Origin: Mycobacterium xenopi
GTDB lineage: Bacteria > Actinomycetota > Actinomycetes > Mycobacteriales > Mycobacteriaceae
Assembly (NCBI RefSeq): GCF_009936235.1
Contig: NZ_AP022314.1
Coordinates: 4,712,001-4,776,000, forward strand
Length of the DNA: 64,000 nt
Direction of reading: 5' to 3'
Position 1 is the stretch's first letter; the number at the start of each line of letters is the position of its first letter. Made by a program: the position numbers and the translations under genes. Of the stretch, positions 43,426-51,683 are shown piece after piece. Under the pieces are notes generated by a model that saw only the letters and a list, made by a program, of their open reading frames with translations, was not told where the DNA came from and did not search any database.

Positions 43426-44142
43426 GTGAACGCACCACTTTCCGCATCTGTTGCCGCATCTCGTGTTCGCCAGCCGCGCAGCTGGCGACCAGTGCGCCGG
43501 GCGCAATTGTCTGACGAGGTCGCGGGACATCTACGTGCCGCGATCATGTCCGGAACGCTGCGTCCGGGGACGTTCATCCGGCTCGACGAAACGGCCGCCC
43601 AGCTCGGTGTCAGCGTCACGCCGGTGCGCGAAGCGCTGCTCAAGCTCCGCGGCGAGGGCATGGTCCAGCTTGAACCGCACCGTGGCCACGTCGTGTTGCC
43701 GTTGACCCGTCAAGACATCCACGACATTTTCTGGCTGCAAGCAACGATCGCCACGGAGCTCGCCGCCACGGCCACCGATCTGATCACCGACGCCGAAATC
43801 GACGAACTCGAACACCTCAACGAGGAGCTGGCCGCAGCCGTCGGCTCCGGTGATACCGAGGCGATCGCGTCAGCGGAGTTCGCCTTTCACCGCGTTTTCA
43901 ACCAAGCGAGCGGCCGGATCAAGCTGGCGTTTTTTCTGCTGCATGCCGCGCGCTACATGCCGGCATTGGTCTACGCCGCCGACCCCGACTGGGGTGCTGC
44001 CGCGGTAGCCAATCACCGGCAGCTGATCAGCGCGCTGCGTAGTCGCGACAAGGCCGCTGTGCTCGAGCACACCACCTGGCAGTTCACCGACGGCGCAGAG
44101 CGACTGATCCAGAAGCTCGAACGCACCGGAATCTGGAGGTAG
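43426..44142 (+). CDS. mce1R: GntR/FadR-type repressor Mce1R
   Basis: A 238-aa regulator with a winged helix-turn-helix (SDEVAGHLRAAIMSGTLRPG..., LGVSVTPVREALLKLRGEG) and an all-helical FCD domain with acidic and His residues (EFAFHRVFNQASG). In M. tuberculosis Mce1R (Rv0165c) represses the divergent mce1 operon. The start is GTG at 43426, within an open frame; Rv0165c is annotated at 264 aa. The stop codon directly abuts the stop of the convergent SRPBCC gene (TAG|TCA). Confidence 0.92.
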   Translation: MNAPLSASVAASRVRQPRSWRPVRRAQLSDEVAGHLRAAIMSGTLRPGTFIRLDETAAQLGVSVTPVREALLKLRGEGMVQLEPHRGHVVLPLTRQDIHDIFWLQATIATELAATATDLITDAEIDELEHLNEELAAAVGSGDTEAIASAEFAFHRVFNQASGRIKLAFFLLHAARYMPALVYAADPDWGAAAVANHRQLISALRSRDKAAVLEHTTWQFTDGAERLIQKLERTGIWR

Positions 44143-44586
44143 TCAAGAACTGGCGGCCAGCTGCTCGGCGCGGCGTTTGAGGTTTTCCGCCAGGTAGTCC
44201 AGCACGTCGTTGACCATTTTCTTCACCATCGGCTTGGGCACCGACATCTCGGTCTCGACGTCCATGTCGACGGTCAGCAGCGACTTCGGACCCATCTCCA
44301 CCACGCTGAACAACTGCTCGTGCTTGGTGAAATGGTCGCCTTGTTGCATGACGGTCTGAATCTGCGTGGGGCCCGGGTAGTAGACGGCCTGGATGTAGGT
44401 GCCTTCGATGCCCTGCCAAGCCATGTCCAAGCGCAGCTGGCTGGGCCGCCCGTCGTCGTAGCGGGCCAGCACCCAGAGGCCTTTGATCTCCTCGTTCCAC
44501 TGTGGGTAGGACTCAAAGTCGGCGACGATGGCCATGATTGAGCCGGCGTCGGCGGCAACTTCGACTGTCTTGCTCACGAACGGCAT
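44143..44586 (-). CDS. SRPBCC/START-like lipid-binding protein (Rv0164/TB18.5-like)
   Basis: A 147-aa protein of the SRPBCC (polyketide cyclase/dehydrase, START-like) superfamily. It begins VSKTVEVAADAGSIMAIVADFESYPQWN, the classic first strand and helix, and ends with the long C-terminal helix MVKKMVNDVLDYLAENLKRRAEQLA. The fold holds a hydrophobic ligand, but the ligand is unknown. It lies between mce1R and a thioesterase, as Rv0164 does. The spacing to the upstream thioesterase stop is 30 bp, so they may form one unit. Confidence 0.88.
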   Translation of the reverse strand: MPFVSKTVEVAADAGSIMAIVADFESYPQWNEEIKGLWVLARYDDGRPSQLRLDMAWQGIEGTYIQAVYYPGPTQIQTVMQQGDHFTKHEQLFSVVEMGPKSLLTVDMDVETEMSVPKPMVKKMVNDVLDYLAENLKRRAEQLAASS

Positions 44587-44616
44587 TGGCTGAGCATACG
44601 TGGATGCACTGGGCGA

Positions 44617-45087
44617 CTAACTGACACAGGCCGTCGACAACAGCGCTCGAATCGCGTCGGGGATCGGTACCGGTTTGCGGGTGGCCCGATCGACGTAGAC
44701 GTGCACCCAGTGCCCCAGCGCCGCGACTGTCTGCGGCTCGTCGGCGGTGAGTTCCTCGGCAGCGCGAAACAGGCCGAGCCGGTAGGTGACACTGGTGCGC
44801 CCGAGCCGAGTTACCGCCAGCCCGACGACGAGCCGCTCCGGGAAGTGCAGCTCGGAAAAGTAGCGACAGCCGGACTCGGCGACGATGCCCTGTGCCGGCA
44901 TGGTGACCGGATCCACTTCGATGTTCGTGTTGATCCAGCCGTTGATCGCGGTGTCGAACAGCTGGTAGTAGACGGCGTTGTTGAGGTGGCCGAACATGTC
45001 GTTGTCGGCCCATCGGGTGAGCACCGGCCAGTGCACCGGAAAGTCGCGGCTGGTGAGGTTGTCCGGTGTAGGCGGGACCGACGTCAT
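44617..45087 (-). CDS. Hotdog-fold acyl-CoA thioesterase (Rv0163-like)
   Basis: A 156-aa 4-hydroxybenzoyl-CoA-type thioesterase (Rv0163 is 151 aa). The hotdog helix with the active-site Asp is TRWADNDMFGHLNNAVYYQLFDTA. It hydrolyses acyl-CoA esters; the chain preference is unknown. The ATG at 45087 gives MTSVPPTPDN. Only 14 bp separate it from the divergent adhE1 start. Confidence 0.87.
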   Translation of the reverse strand: MTSVPPTPDNLTSRDFPVHWPVLTRWADNDMFGHLNNAVYYQLFDTAINGWINTNIEVDPVTMPAQGIVAESGCRYFSELHFPERLVVGLAVTRLGRTSVTYRLGLFRAAEELTADEPQTVAALGHWVHVYVDRATRKPVPIPDAIRALLSTACVS

Positions 45088-45101
45088 GGTTGTATTCCAA
45101 C

Positions 45102-46208
45102 ATGTTTCGAATTCGGGGCGCCGTGCTGGAGCGGATCGGGCTGCCGCGCCCCTACGCACGATCGAAGCCCATCGATGTGGCCGAGTTGGATTTGGCGCCG
45201 CCAGCCGCGGGCGAGTTACGGGTCCGCATCGAAGCCGCGGGGGTGTGTCACTCCGACTTGTCGGTGGTCGACGGCACTCGGGTGCGACCTGTGCCCATGC
45301 TGCTCGGTCACGAGGCCGCCGGGGTCGTCGAACAGGTCGGCGACGGGGTTGGCGATGTGGCGGTGGGGCAGCGGGTGGTCATGGCGTTCTTGCCGCGCTG
45401 CGGGCGCTGCCCGGCTTGCGCCACCGAAGGCCTTACCCCGTGCGAACCGGGCAGCGCCGCCAACGCGGCCGGGACCTTGCTCGGCGGCGCGATGCGGCTG
45501 AGCCGCGAAGGTCGCCCGGTGTACCACCATCTCGGCGTATCTGGCTTTGCGACCCAGGCTGTGGTCAACCGGGCCAGCGTGGTGCCGGTCGACTTCGACG
45601 TTCCGCCAACCGTTGCCGCTCTGCTGGGGTGTGCCGTGCTGACCGGTGGCGGTGCCGTGCTCAATGTCGGCAGACCGAAACCTGGCGACACCGTGGCGGT
45701 CGTCGGGCTCGGTGGCGTAGGTATGGCTGCCGTGCTAACCGCGTTGGCGCACAACGATATTCGCGTGGTCGGGGTCGATCAGCTGCCGGAGAAGTTGGCA
45801 ACCGTTCGGGCCTTCGGCGCGCACGAGGCCTACACGCCGCAGCAGGCCAGCGAGGCCGGTGTCAAGGCCGCCGTAGTGATTGAGGCCGTCGGCCACGCCG
45901 CCGCGTTGCAGACCGCGATCGAGCTGACCGCTGCGGGCGGGCGGACGATCACGGTGGGGCTGCCGCCACCGGAGACGCGGATTAGCTTGTCGCCGTTAGG
46001 ATTTGTCGCAGAAGGCCGCGCACTGATCGGCAGCTATCTCGGTTCCGCGGTGCCCGGCCGCGACATCCCCCGGTTCGTGCAGCTGTGGCGATCGGGCCGG
46101 TTGCCGGTGGAGTCACTGGTGTCCTCGAGAATCAGTCTCGACAAGATCAACGAGGCGATGGACCAGCTGGCCGATGGTGCCGCCATTCGGCAACTGATTA
46201 CCTTCTAG
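45102..46208 (+). CDS. adhE1: Zinc-dependent alcohol dehydrogenase AdhE1 (Rv0162c-like)
   Basis: A 368-aa medium-chain alcohol dehydrogenase (Rv0162c is 383 aa). Catalytic zinc: Cys in AAGVCHSDLS, and GHEAAG. Structural zinc lobe: CGRCPACATEGLTPC, with all four Cys present. NAD-binding: VAVVGLGGVGMAAV. The class III-like arrangement suggests oxidation of primary alcohols or thiol adducts. The ATG at 45102 is 14 bp from the divergent thioesterase start, implying leaderless or nearly leaderless mRNAs. Confidence 0.9.
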   Translation: MFRIRGAVLERIGLPRPYARSKPIDVAELDLAPPAAGELRVRIEAAGVCHSDLSVVDGTRVRPVPMLLGHEAAGVVEQVGDGVGDVAVGQRVVMAFLPRCGRCPACATEGLTPCEPGSAANAAGTLLGGAMRLSREGRPVYHHLGVSGFATQAVVNRASVVPVDFDVPPTVAALLGCAVLTGGGAVLNVGRPKPGDTVAVVGLGGVGMAAVLTALAHNDIRVVGVDQLPEKLATVRAFGAHEAYTPQQASEAGVKAAVVIEAVGHAAALQTAIELTAAGGRTITVGLPPPETRISLSPLGFVAEGRALIGSYLGSAVPGRDIPRFVQLWRSGRLPVESLVSSRISLDKINEAMDQLADGAAIRQLITF

Positions 46209-46222
46209 GGTGGCGTCCTGGA

Positions 46223-46798
46223 TCACTCGAGCGGTACCAGCTCGGAAGCGACTGGCAAACTCCCCTTCATGTCGCTGAGCAGCGTCTCCGTGGGGTCCAC
46301 CGGCTGGCCGGGGATTCCCGCGGCGGTAAGCGCATGGGCCTTGAACGCCCGTGCCGCCCCGCTCAGCACATGCTGAACGGTGGTCGTCCGGCGACCCACG
46401 GTCAATGGCCAACCGTCGTCCCAGAGTGTGACTTCCGTGAAATGGCGATCCAAGGCTTCGAACACCAACTCTTGGACACGTGAATTGGTCGCGAACACAC
46501 CGGCACTGACCGCCAATCCTTGGCTGACCCATGCCGTGCTCGTCGGCGCGAACCGGGACTTCAGCTCGAGGGCGTGCACGCCCAGAATCTGCAACGGCCG
46601 CGTATCGCCGTGCTGCGGCAAGAGCACAGTCACCTCCCAGCCGGCTGCCACGCGGTCGTACAGCCATCCGCCGGCCGAGCGCACCACATCGACGACCGAG
46701 TTCGCGACAACGTCGAGCCGGTATTTGAGCGCTGCAGCCTGGGGATCGCTGAAGCGCCTCGCAGAATGCGGGTTTAGCGCCACAGTGGAGGTCGTCAT
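46223..46798 (-). CDS. Conserved protein of unknown function
   Basis: A 191-aa soluble protein that I do not recognise. It has no signal peptide, membrane segment or Cys cluster. A Trp/Tyr-rich segment (SAGGWLYDRVAAGWEVTVLL) and SLPVASELVPLE at the C-terminus stand out. Codon use looks typical of the chromosome and the ATG start is clear, so it is probably real. It is the left end of the 46.2-53.9 kb insert, tail to tail with adhE1 (14 bp). A TCTGTAAAGCCT motif lies about 76 bp upstream of its start. Confidence 0.7.
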   Translation of the reverse strand: MTTSTVALNPHSARRFSDPQAAALKYRLDVVANSVVDVVRSAGGWLYDRVAAGWEVTVLLPQHGDTRPLQILGVHALELKSRFAPTSTAWVSQGLAVSAGVFATNSRVQELVFEALDRHFTEVTLWDDGWPLTVGRRTTTVQHVLSGAARAFKAHALTAAGIPGQPVDPTETLLSDMKGSLPVASELVPLE

Positions 46799-46873
46799 CG
46801 CATCCCTTCAGCATTGTCGTCAAACGACGCCGAGACGTGGCCCGGCCCACATAGCGTGACAGTTTTACTTGAA

Positions 46874-46885
46874 TCTGTAAAGCCT
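46874..46885. promoter_or_regulatory. TGTAAAG motif, site 1
   Basis: TCTGTAAAGCCT upstream of the minus-strand unknown gene. The sequence TTTAC-N8-GTAAA (46863-46881) forms a local dyad around it. Confidence 0.5.
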
Positions 46886-46888
46886 GTG

Positions 46889-48067
46889 TCATGCGCGACG
46901 GCGGCGCGCTTTGAGCTCGGCGAGAACTTGTTCAGTGTGCTCACCGAGCTGTGGCGCGGTGGATCGTGGTGCCCACGGGGTGCCGTGGAAGTCGGCCGGG
47001 GTGGCGACCATCGGGACCGCTCCGCGCGGGTCCGGTACGTCGACGAGGCCGCCGGCGGCATGGAACTGCGGATCGACGACCATGTCTTCGATCGAATTGA
47101 TCGGCGACCAGAAGAACTCCGGTTCGCTAGCGAAGGTCTCCGCCCACTCGTCAAGCGGTTTGGTCGCGAAGATCTCATCCAACTGGGCGATGAGCTCGAC
47201 GGCGTTGGCGGCGCGCGCTCGGCCGTCGGCGAAGCGGGGATCGGTCAGCCAGTCCGTGCGCCCCACGACGCGGCAAAGAGCGGGCCAATGGCGGTCGCCC
47301 TGCAGCCCGACAATCCAGAACCGCCGCCCGTCTCCGGCGGCGTAGTTGTTCATGCACGGGTTGGCCATCGATTCGCGCTGCCCGATGGCGATCGGTTGAC
47401 CGGTCATCAAGTAGGTATTGATGTCGAAGCTCACCATGTAGGCGCCCTGCCGATACAGCGACGTGGTGACCAGCTGCCCAGTCCCAGTTCGGCCGCGGGC
47501 GAGCAATGCGGCGCAGATCGCCGCCGCCAGCGTCATGCCGGCCATGTGATCGCCCATGCCACCGCGCTGAAACGGCGGCGTATCACCCGGGCGGGTGAGC
47601 AGATGAGCTACCCCGGCGCGCGACCAGAACGCGGCGATGTCGTAGGCGGCGCGCTCGGCGTCGGGCCCGGTTTCGCCGTAGCCGGTGATCAACCCGTAGA
47701 CCACACGGGGGAAGGCCGCGGCCACCGACTCGAAGTCCAATCCGAGGCGCCGCAACGCACCGAGGCGCACATTTGTCACGAAAACATCAGCGTCGCTGAG
47801 CAATTCGAATGCGAATTTGCGTCCCTCGTCGGTGTTGAGGTCGAGAACGATGCTGCGCTTGGAGCGATTGTCCATCTCGAACGGTGGGTTGGCGTCCAAG
47901 TCCAGCCCCAGCATGCGGCCGAACTCGCGCCCCGGGTCGCCCGCGGGCGGCTCGATCTTGATGACGTCCGCACCCCAGTCGGCCAGGATGCCGCTGGCGG
48001 CCGGGCCGGCCACCCACACTCCGAGCTCAACGATTTTGACGCCTTCCAGTGGTCCAGCCATGGCCAT
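46889..48067 (-). CDS. CaiB/BaiF family III CoA-transferase
   Basis: A 392-aa class III CoA-transferase moving CoA between carboxylic acids. Seen: N-terminal GVKIVELGVWVAGPAASGILADWGADVIKIE, the catalytic Asp173 in RGGMGDHMAG, and the C-terminal swap segment WAETFASEPEFFWSPINS. Family members activate carnitine, oxalate, succinate/benzylsuccinate or bile acids; the substrate here is unknown. It is part of the insert and is divergent from the DUF427 gene across a TGTAAAG-type dyad at 48098-48123. Confidence 0.88.
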   Translation of the reverse strand: MAMAGPLEGVKIVELGVWVAGPAASGILADWGADVIKIEPPAGDPGREFGRMLGLDLDANPPFEMDNRSKRSIVLDLNTDEGRKFAFELLSDADVFVTNVRLGALRRLGLDFESVAAAFPRVVYGLITGYGETGPDAERAAYDIAAFWSRAGVAHLLTRPGDTPPFQRGGMGDHMAGMTLAAAICAALLARGRTGTGQLVTTSLYRQGAYMVSFDINTYLMTGQPIAIGQRESMANPCMNNYAAGDGRRFWIVGLQGDRHWPALCRVVGRTDWLTDPRFADGRARAANAVELIAQLDEIFATKPLDEWAETFASEPEFFWSPINSIEDMVVDPQFHAAGGLVDVPDPRGAVPMVATPADFHGTPWAPRSTAPQLGEHTEQVLAELKARRRRA

Positions 48068-48097
48068 ACCCTGCCACGAACCCCCGGCTCGGGGTTG

Positions 48098-48124
48098 TTT
48101 ACAGAGCCGCCATGCTTTGTAAGC
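48098..48124. promoter_or_regulatory. TGTAAAG motif, site 2 (dyad)
   Basis: TTTACAGAG (48098-48106) faces CTTTGTAAG (48115-48123), a dyad with seven of nine bases paired, centred between the divergent CoA-transferase and DUF427 genes. Confidence 0.5.
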
Positions 48125-48142
48125 TTCAGGCGTGGAGGAACT

Positions 48143-48817
48143 ATGAGCCTGGTCGCCGGGCGCGGGCCGCTGAGCGATGATCCCGCCGGATGGTTCTCGT
48201 CACCGCTGCCCAAGGACGTGGTCTACGTCGAACCACATCCCCGGCGAATTCAAGCTTTCCGCGACGGGCAGAAAGTGATCGACACCGAGCGCGCAGTGCT
48301 GGTGCATCGCCGAAATCGCCCACTCAGCTACGCGTTCCCCGCCGACGAGGTTGCCGGCTTGCCTGGTGAGCCCGAGCCGCAAGCACCCGGCTTGGTCCGC
48401 GTGCCCTGGGATGCGGTCGACACCTGGCTCGAGGAGGGCCGCAAGCTCGTCCACTACCCGCCGAACCCCTATCACCGCGTCGATTGCCGACCCACGCGGC
48501 GACGCCTGCGGGTCCAAGTATTGGGCACCACGTTGGTCGACACCGACGACACCGTCATCGTCTTCGAGACGGCGCTGGAGCCTCGCCTTTATGCCGATCC
48601 TGCGTTGGTGCGCACCGAGGTACTGCGGCAGAGCGACACGTCGAGCTACTGCAACTACAAAGGTTTCGCGACGTACTGGACGGCCGTCATCGGTGACGGC
48701 GTGGTCGAAGACGTGGCTTGGAGCTACCCGGATCCGCCTCCGGAGAGCCTACCGATCAAGGGTTACTTCAGTTTCGACCCGGCACGGGCCGACGTCGCCG
48801 CGGAGCTGCCGTCATAG
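48143..48817 (+). CDS. DUF427-domain protein
   Basis: A 224-aa soluble protein carrying two DUF427 (beta-tent) modules. The first is around KDVVYVEPHPRRIQAFRDGQ. The second contains VRVQVLGTTLVDTDDTVIVFET-type sequence and SSYCNYKGFATYWTAVIGD, followed by the typical VAWSYPDPPPES. The family is of unknown function and is common beside oxidoreductases and acyl-CoA genes in actinobacteria. GGAGG is placed seven bases before the ATG, which fixes the start; the open frame upstream is antisense to the CoA-transferase. Confidence 0.87.
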   Translation: MSLVAGRGPLSDDPAGWFSSPLPKDVVYVEPHPRRIQAFRDGQKVIDTERAVLVHRRNRPLSYAFPADEVAGLPGEPEPQAPGLVRVPWDAVDTWLEEGRKLVHYPPNPYHRVDCRPTRRRLRVQVLGTTLVDTDDTVIVFETALEPRLYADPALVRTEVLRQSDTSSYCNYKGFATYWTAVIGDGVVEDVAWSYPDPPPESLPIKGYFSFDPARADVAAELPS

Positions 48818-48889
48818 CTCGGCGAGCGCTCCGAGTCGCCTCCGTTCGCGATCGACTTTGTGCCGCCAACCGTCCGTGCGCTGCGAACG

Positions 48890-49771
48890 CTACAGCCGCG
48901 CTTGGGCTTTGATCGCGGTGTCGGTCTGCCGCAGCGGCCGGATCAGCGCTTCCTGAGCAAACGACGCGAGCAGTTGGCCTTCCTCGGTGTGCACCGTGCC
49001 CCGGACATACGACATGCCGGCCCCCACTTGGGTGCTCTCATGGGTGTAGAGCAACCAGCCGGTCCACGACACCGGCTCGTGGAAGCTGACCGAGATCGTC
49101 ATCGGCGCCGTCGACACGGTCAGGTGCGCCTGGCTGGTGCCGATGCCCTCGTGGGCGCGCATCGTGGTCGAAATACCCAGGTGCCCAGTGAAATACGCGA
49201 CCAGCGCCTTGGCCAGGTCGTCACGTGCGGGGATCGGGTCGTAGTGCACCCACGCATACAACTCCGGCGGCCCGACCTCGTCGGGACTGTTGACGTCGAC
49301 CACGTCGACCAGCCGCACCTCGCGGCCGGTCATCGGCATCGGCGACGGGTTCGCCGCAGCCGGCGGGGCCACGTCCGGTCGCGGTAGATGGTGGCGGATG
49401 ACGTCGGGCGAGGGCACGTCGGCCAGCGCCGTCACCGTGATGCAGCGCCGGCTGTTCTGCTGCACCGAGACGACGGCCGTGGCGGTGGAGCGGCCCTCGT
49501 GCACGACGTCGATGTCGAGTTCCACCGGCGGGCCGACCATGACGGCGCGGGCGAACACCGCGTGGGCCGAGCGAACCGACTTGCCCGGGAATCGTTTGGC
49601 CACCGCGACAATCGCCTGAGCCAGCACCTGGGTGCCTTCCACCACCTGCCGCTCGTCCGCGCCGGCGATACCCGTGTCGCCGGTGAATCGGTCGCCCTGC
49701 GCGGCCTGTACGTCGAACAAGTCCAGGAGGCCGGTAACCGACCAGTGTGTCTGCTCAGATTCCGTGGTCAC
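48890..49771 (-). CDS. Acyl-CoA thioesterase II (TesB)-like double-hotdog protein
   Basis: A 293-aa protein with two hotdog halves of the TesB type: an N-terminal half ending SVQQNSRRCITVTALADV, and a C-terminal half with PELYAWVHYDPIPARDDLAKALVAY, MTISVSFHEPVSWTGWLLY and GMSYVRGTVHTEEGQLLAS. The expected product is a broad acyl-CoA thioesterase. The start is GTG. Site 3 of the TGTAAAG motif lies 28-40 bp upstream, and the next gene upstream on the strand (LLM) ends within that motif. Confidence 0.83.
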   Translation of the reverse strand: MTTESEQTHWSVTGLLDLFDVQAAQGDRFTGDTGIAGADERQVVEGTQVLAQAIVAVAKRFPGKSVRSAHAVFARAVMVGPPVELDIDVVHEGRSTATAVVSVQQNSRRCITVTALADVPSPDVIRHHLPRPDVAPPAAANPSPMPMTGREVRLVDVVDVNSPDEVGPPELYAWVHYDPIPARDDLAKALVAYFTGHLGISTTMRAHEGIGTSQAHLTVSTAPMTISVSFHEPVSWTGWLLYTHESTQVGAGMSYVRGTVHTEEGQLLASFAQEALIRPLRQTDTAIKAQARL

Positions 49772-49798
49772 ACAGGGAGAGTGACATTGTCGGGGAAA

Positions 49799-49811
49799 GT
49801 TGTAAAGGCTT
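49799..49811. promoter_or_regulatory. TGTAAAG motif, site 3
   Basis: GTTGTAAAGGCTT upstream of the minus-strand TesB-like gene; it overlaps the last codon of the LLM gene by two bases. Confidence 0.5.
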
Positions 49812-50745
49812 AGGGCCGGTACGCGTCGATCACCAGGGCCCGGAACCGGTCGATGGTGTCCAGCACGTGGGCCAGGCTGTCGCCGGGCAAGCCGACCTGC
49901 ACCCAGGTCACACCCAACGCGGCCAGCTTATCCAGGCCGGTCAGATAGGCGTCGGCGTTGAAGTCGTCGCTTGCCGGGCTGCCGCCGTCGAAGTTGCTGA
50001 ACACCACGTCGATTGCCGACCAATCCCGGTCGGCTGCGTCCAAGCGGCGGCGCAGATCGTCGATGCCGGCGGCAAGCCGCTCGATCGAATCGATGGCCGC
50101 CGTGCGGGCGGTCTGGGCCAGCGCCGCCGGGGCGGGGAACGGACACCAGCCGTCGCCGTGCTTGACCACCCGCTGACGGGCGGCCCCGGTGTTGCCGCCG
50201 ATCCAGATCGGTGGATGCGGCCGACTCACCGGCCGCGGGTGCGCGGTGATCCCGCGGGCGGTGAAATGCCGGCCGTCGAAGCACAGGTCGTCGGTGGTCC
50301 ACACCGCGCGGATCACTTCGAGCGCCTCGTCGAACAGCTCGGCCCGTTCGTCGTAGTCGACGCCCAGGGCGGCGAACTCGCGTTTGAGGTAGCCCACCCC
50401 GGCCGCCAGCGTGAACCTGCCACCGGACAGCAAGTCCAGCGTCGCGCCGGATTTGGCCACCAAGAACGGGTTTCGGTACGGCAACACCACGATGTTCGGA
50501 ATCAGCCGCAACGAGGTGGTGCGGGCGGCGGCGAAACCCATCGCCACGAACGGGTCCAGCGCGTCGTGGCCACCGGCGTCGAGCCAGCGCTGCGTCGGGG
50601 CGGGGTGGTCGGTGAAGCCGAACCCGTGGAACCCGGCGGCTTCGGCCGCCGCAGCAACCGCAGATATCCCCTCCCCACAGGCCAATTCCGGGTGATACGG
50701 GTGGCTGTGCATCGGGTGAGTGATCGAGAAGTACACGCCAGGCAC
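49810..50745 (-). CDS. LLM-class flavin/F420-dependent oxidoreductase
   Basis: A 311-aa luciferase-like TIM-barrel enzyme. Family signatures are AAEAAGFHGFGFTDHPAPTQ near the start, RTTSLRLIPNIVVLPYRNPF, LSGGRFTLAAGVGYLKREF and PHPPIWIGGNTGAARQRVVKHGDGW. Mycobacterial members use F420 or FMN; the cofactor cannot be decided here. The GTG at 50745 follows AGGCGGT. Another GTG three codons in is possible. It is divergent from the SMP-30 gene across motif site 4. A substrate hydroxylated or Baeyer-Villiger-oxidised here could feed the lactonase next door (inference). Confidence 0.85.
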   Translation of the reverse strand: MPGVYFSITHPMHSHPYHPELACGEGISAVAAAAEAAGFHGFGFTDHPAPTQRWLDAGGHDALDPFVAMGFAAARTTSLRLIPNIVVLPYRNPFLVAKSGATLDLLSGGRFTLAAGVGYLKREFAALGVDYDERAELFDEALEVIRAVWTTDDLCFDGRHFTARGITAHPRPVSRPHPPIWIGGNTGAARQRVVKHGDGWCPFPAPAALAQTARTAAIDSIERLAAGIDDLRRRLDAADRDWSAIDVVFSNFDGGSPASDDFNADAYLTGLDKLAALGVTWVQVGLPGDSLAHVLDTIDRFRALVIDAYRP

Positions 50746-50760
50746 GTTACCGCCTAAAAC

Positions 50761-50794
50761 GGCTTGACACTCGTGAGCTAGTCTGTAAAGCCTT
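50761..50794. promoter_or_regulatory. TGTAAAG motif, site 4 (dyad)
   Basis: TCTGTAAAGCCTT (50782-50794) with an upstream arm GGCTTGACA (50761-50769) that is the inverted repeat of TGTAAAGCC with one mismatch. It lies between the divergent LLM and SMP-30 genes. Confidence 0.55.
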
Positions 50795-50827
50795 GGTTTG
50801 GCGTCGTCGCAGTAGGAGGCAACCAGG

Positions 50828-51667
50828 GTGGGCATCGTGACCACGCGCTACCAGTTGACACCGTTAGCCGACGGCTTCTGTTTCGGCGAGGGGCCGCGGT
50901 GGTTCGAAGGACTATTGTGGTTTTCCGACATGCTCGGCGAGGCGGTGCACACCGTCACGCTGGGCGGCTCGATGACGACATTGCCGCTGCCGGGCCACAG
51001 CCCGTCGGGGTTGGGATTCCGCCCGGACGGCTCACTGCTGATCGCCTCAACCGAAGACCGGGTCGTGCTGCGCTACGACGGTGACACGGTGACCACCATC
51101 GCTGACCTTGCCGCGACGGTGCCCGCGGCTCTCGGGGACATGGTCGTCGACCAAGTGGGGCGTGCCTTCATCGCATCGCCGGCCCTCGAAGGGGGCGTGA
51201 TCGTGCGCCTCGATCCGGACAACTCGGTGACCGTCGTCGCCGACGACCTCGCTTTCCCCAACGGAATGGTGATCACGCCGGACGCTGGAAGCCTGATCGT
51301 CGCGGAGTCGATGGGGCGACGGCTGACCGCTTTCCGCATCACCGACGATGGTGCCCTCACCGACCGCCGGGTTTTCGCCGACGGGTTGGACGGCCCACCC
51401 GACGGCATCGCGCTGGACGTCGAGGGCGGTGTGTGGGCGGCGATGACGCAGGCACACCAGTTCGAGCGGATCACCCAAGGCGGTGCCGTGACCGAGCGCA
51501 TCGACATCGGTGAGCGCGCCGCCATCGCCTGCACGCTTGGCGGGCCGGCGCGGCGCACCCTGTTTCTGTTGTCGAGCACCGACGCTTACCCCAAGCGGCT
51601 CAAAGGAACCCGGCTCTCCCGGGTCGACACCGTCACCGTCGATATCCCTGGCGCCGGCCTGCCGTGA
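50828..51667 (+). CDS. SMP-30/gluconolactonase-family lactonase
   Basis: A 279-aa six-bladed beta-propeller of the SMP-30/gluconolactonase/LRE family. Metal ligands appear in order: Glu in CFGEGPRW, Asn in AFPNGMVI, and Asp in GPPDGIALD. Such enzymes hydrolyse lactones or related cyclic esters. The GTG start is preceded by GTAGGAGGCAACCAGG. It is probably cotranscribed with the next gene, 16 bp downstream. Confidence 0.87.
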   Translation: MGIVTTRYQLTPLADGFCFGEGPRWFEGLLWFSDMLGEAVHTVTLGGSMTTLPLPGHSPSGLGFRPDGSLLIASTEDRVVLRYDGDTVTTIADLAATVPAALGDMVVDQVGRAFIASPALEGGVIVRLDPDNSVTVVADDLAFPNGMVITPDAGSLIVAESMGRRLTAFRITDDGALTDRRVFADGLDGPPDGIALDVEGGVWAAMTQAHQFERITQGGAVTERIDIGERAAIACTLGGPARRTLFLLSSTDAYPKRLKGTRLSRVDTVTVDIPGAGLP

Positions 51668-51683
51668 CGCCGCAAGGCCGAGC

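Noticed and set aside
46814..48142. Plus-strand open frame running into the DUF427 gene.
   Set aside because: Antisense to the CoA-transferase; a strong ribosome site at 48134 places the true start at 48143.
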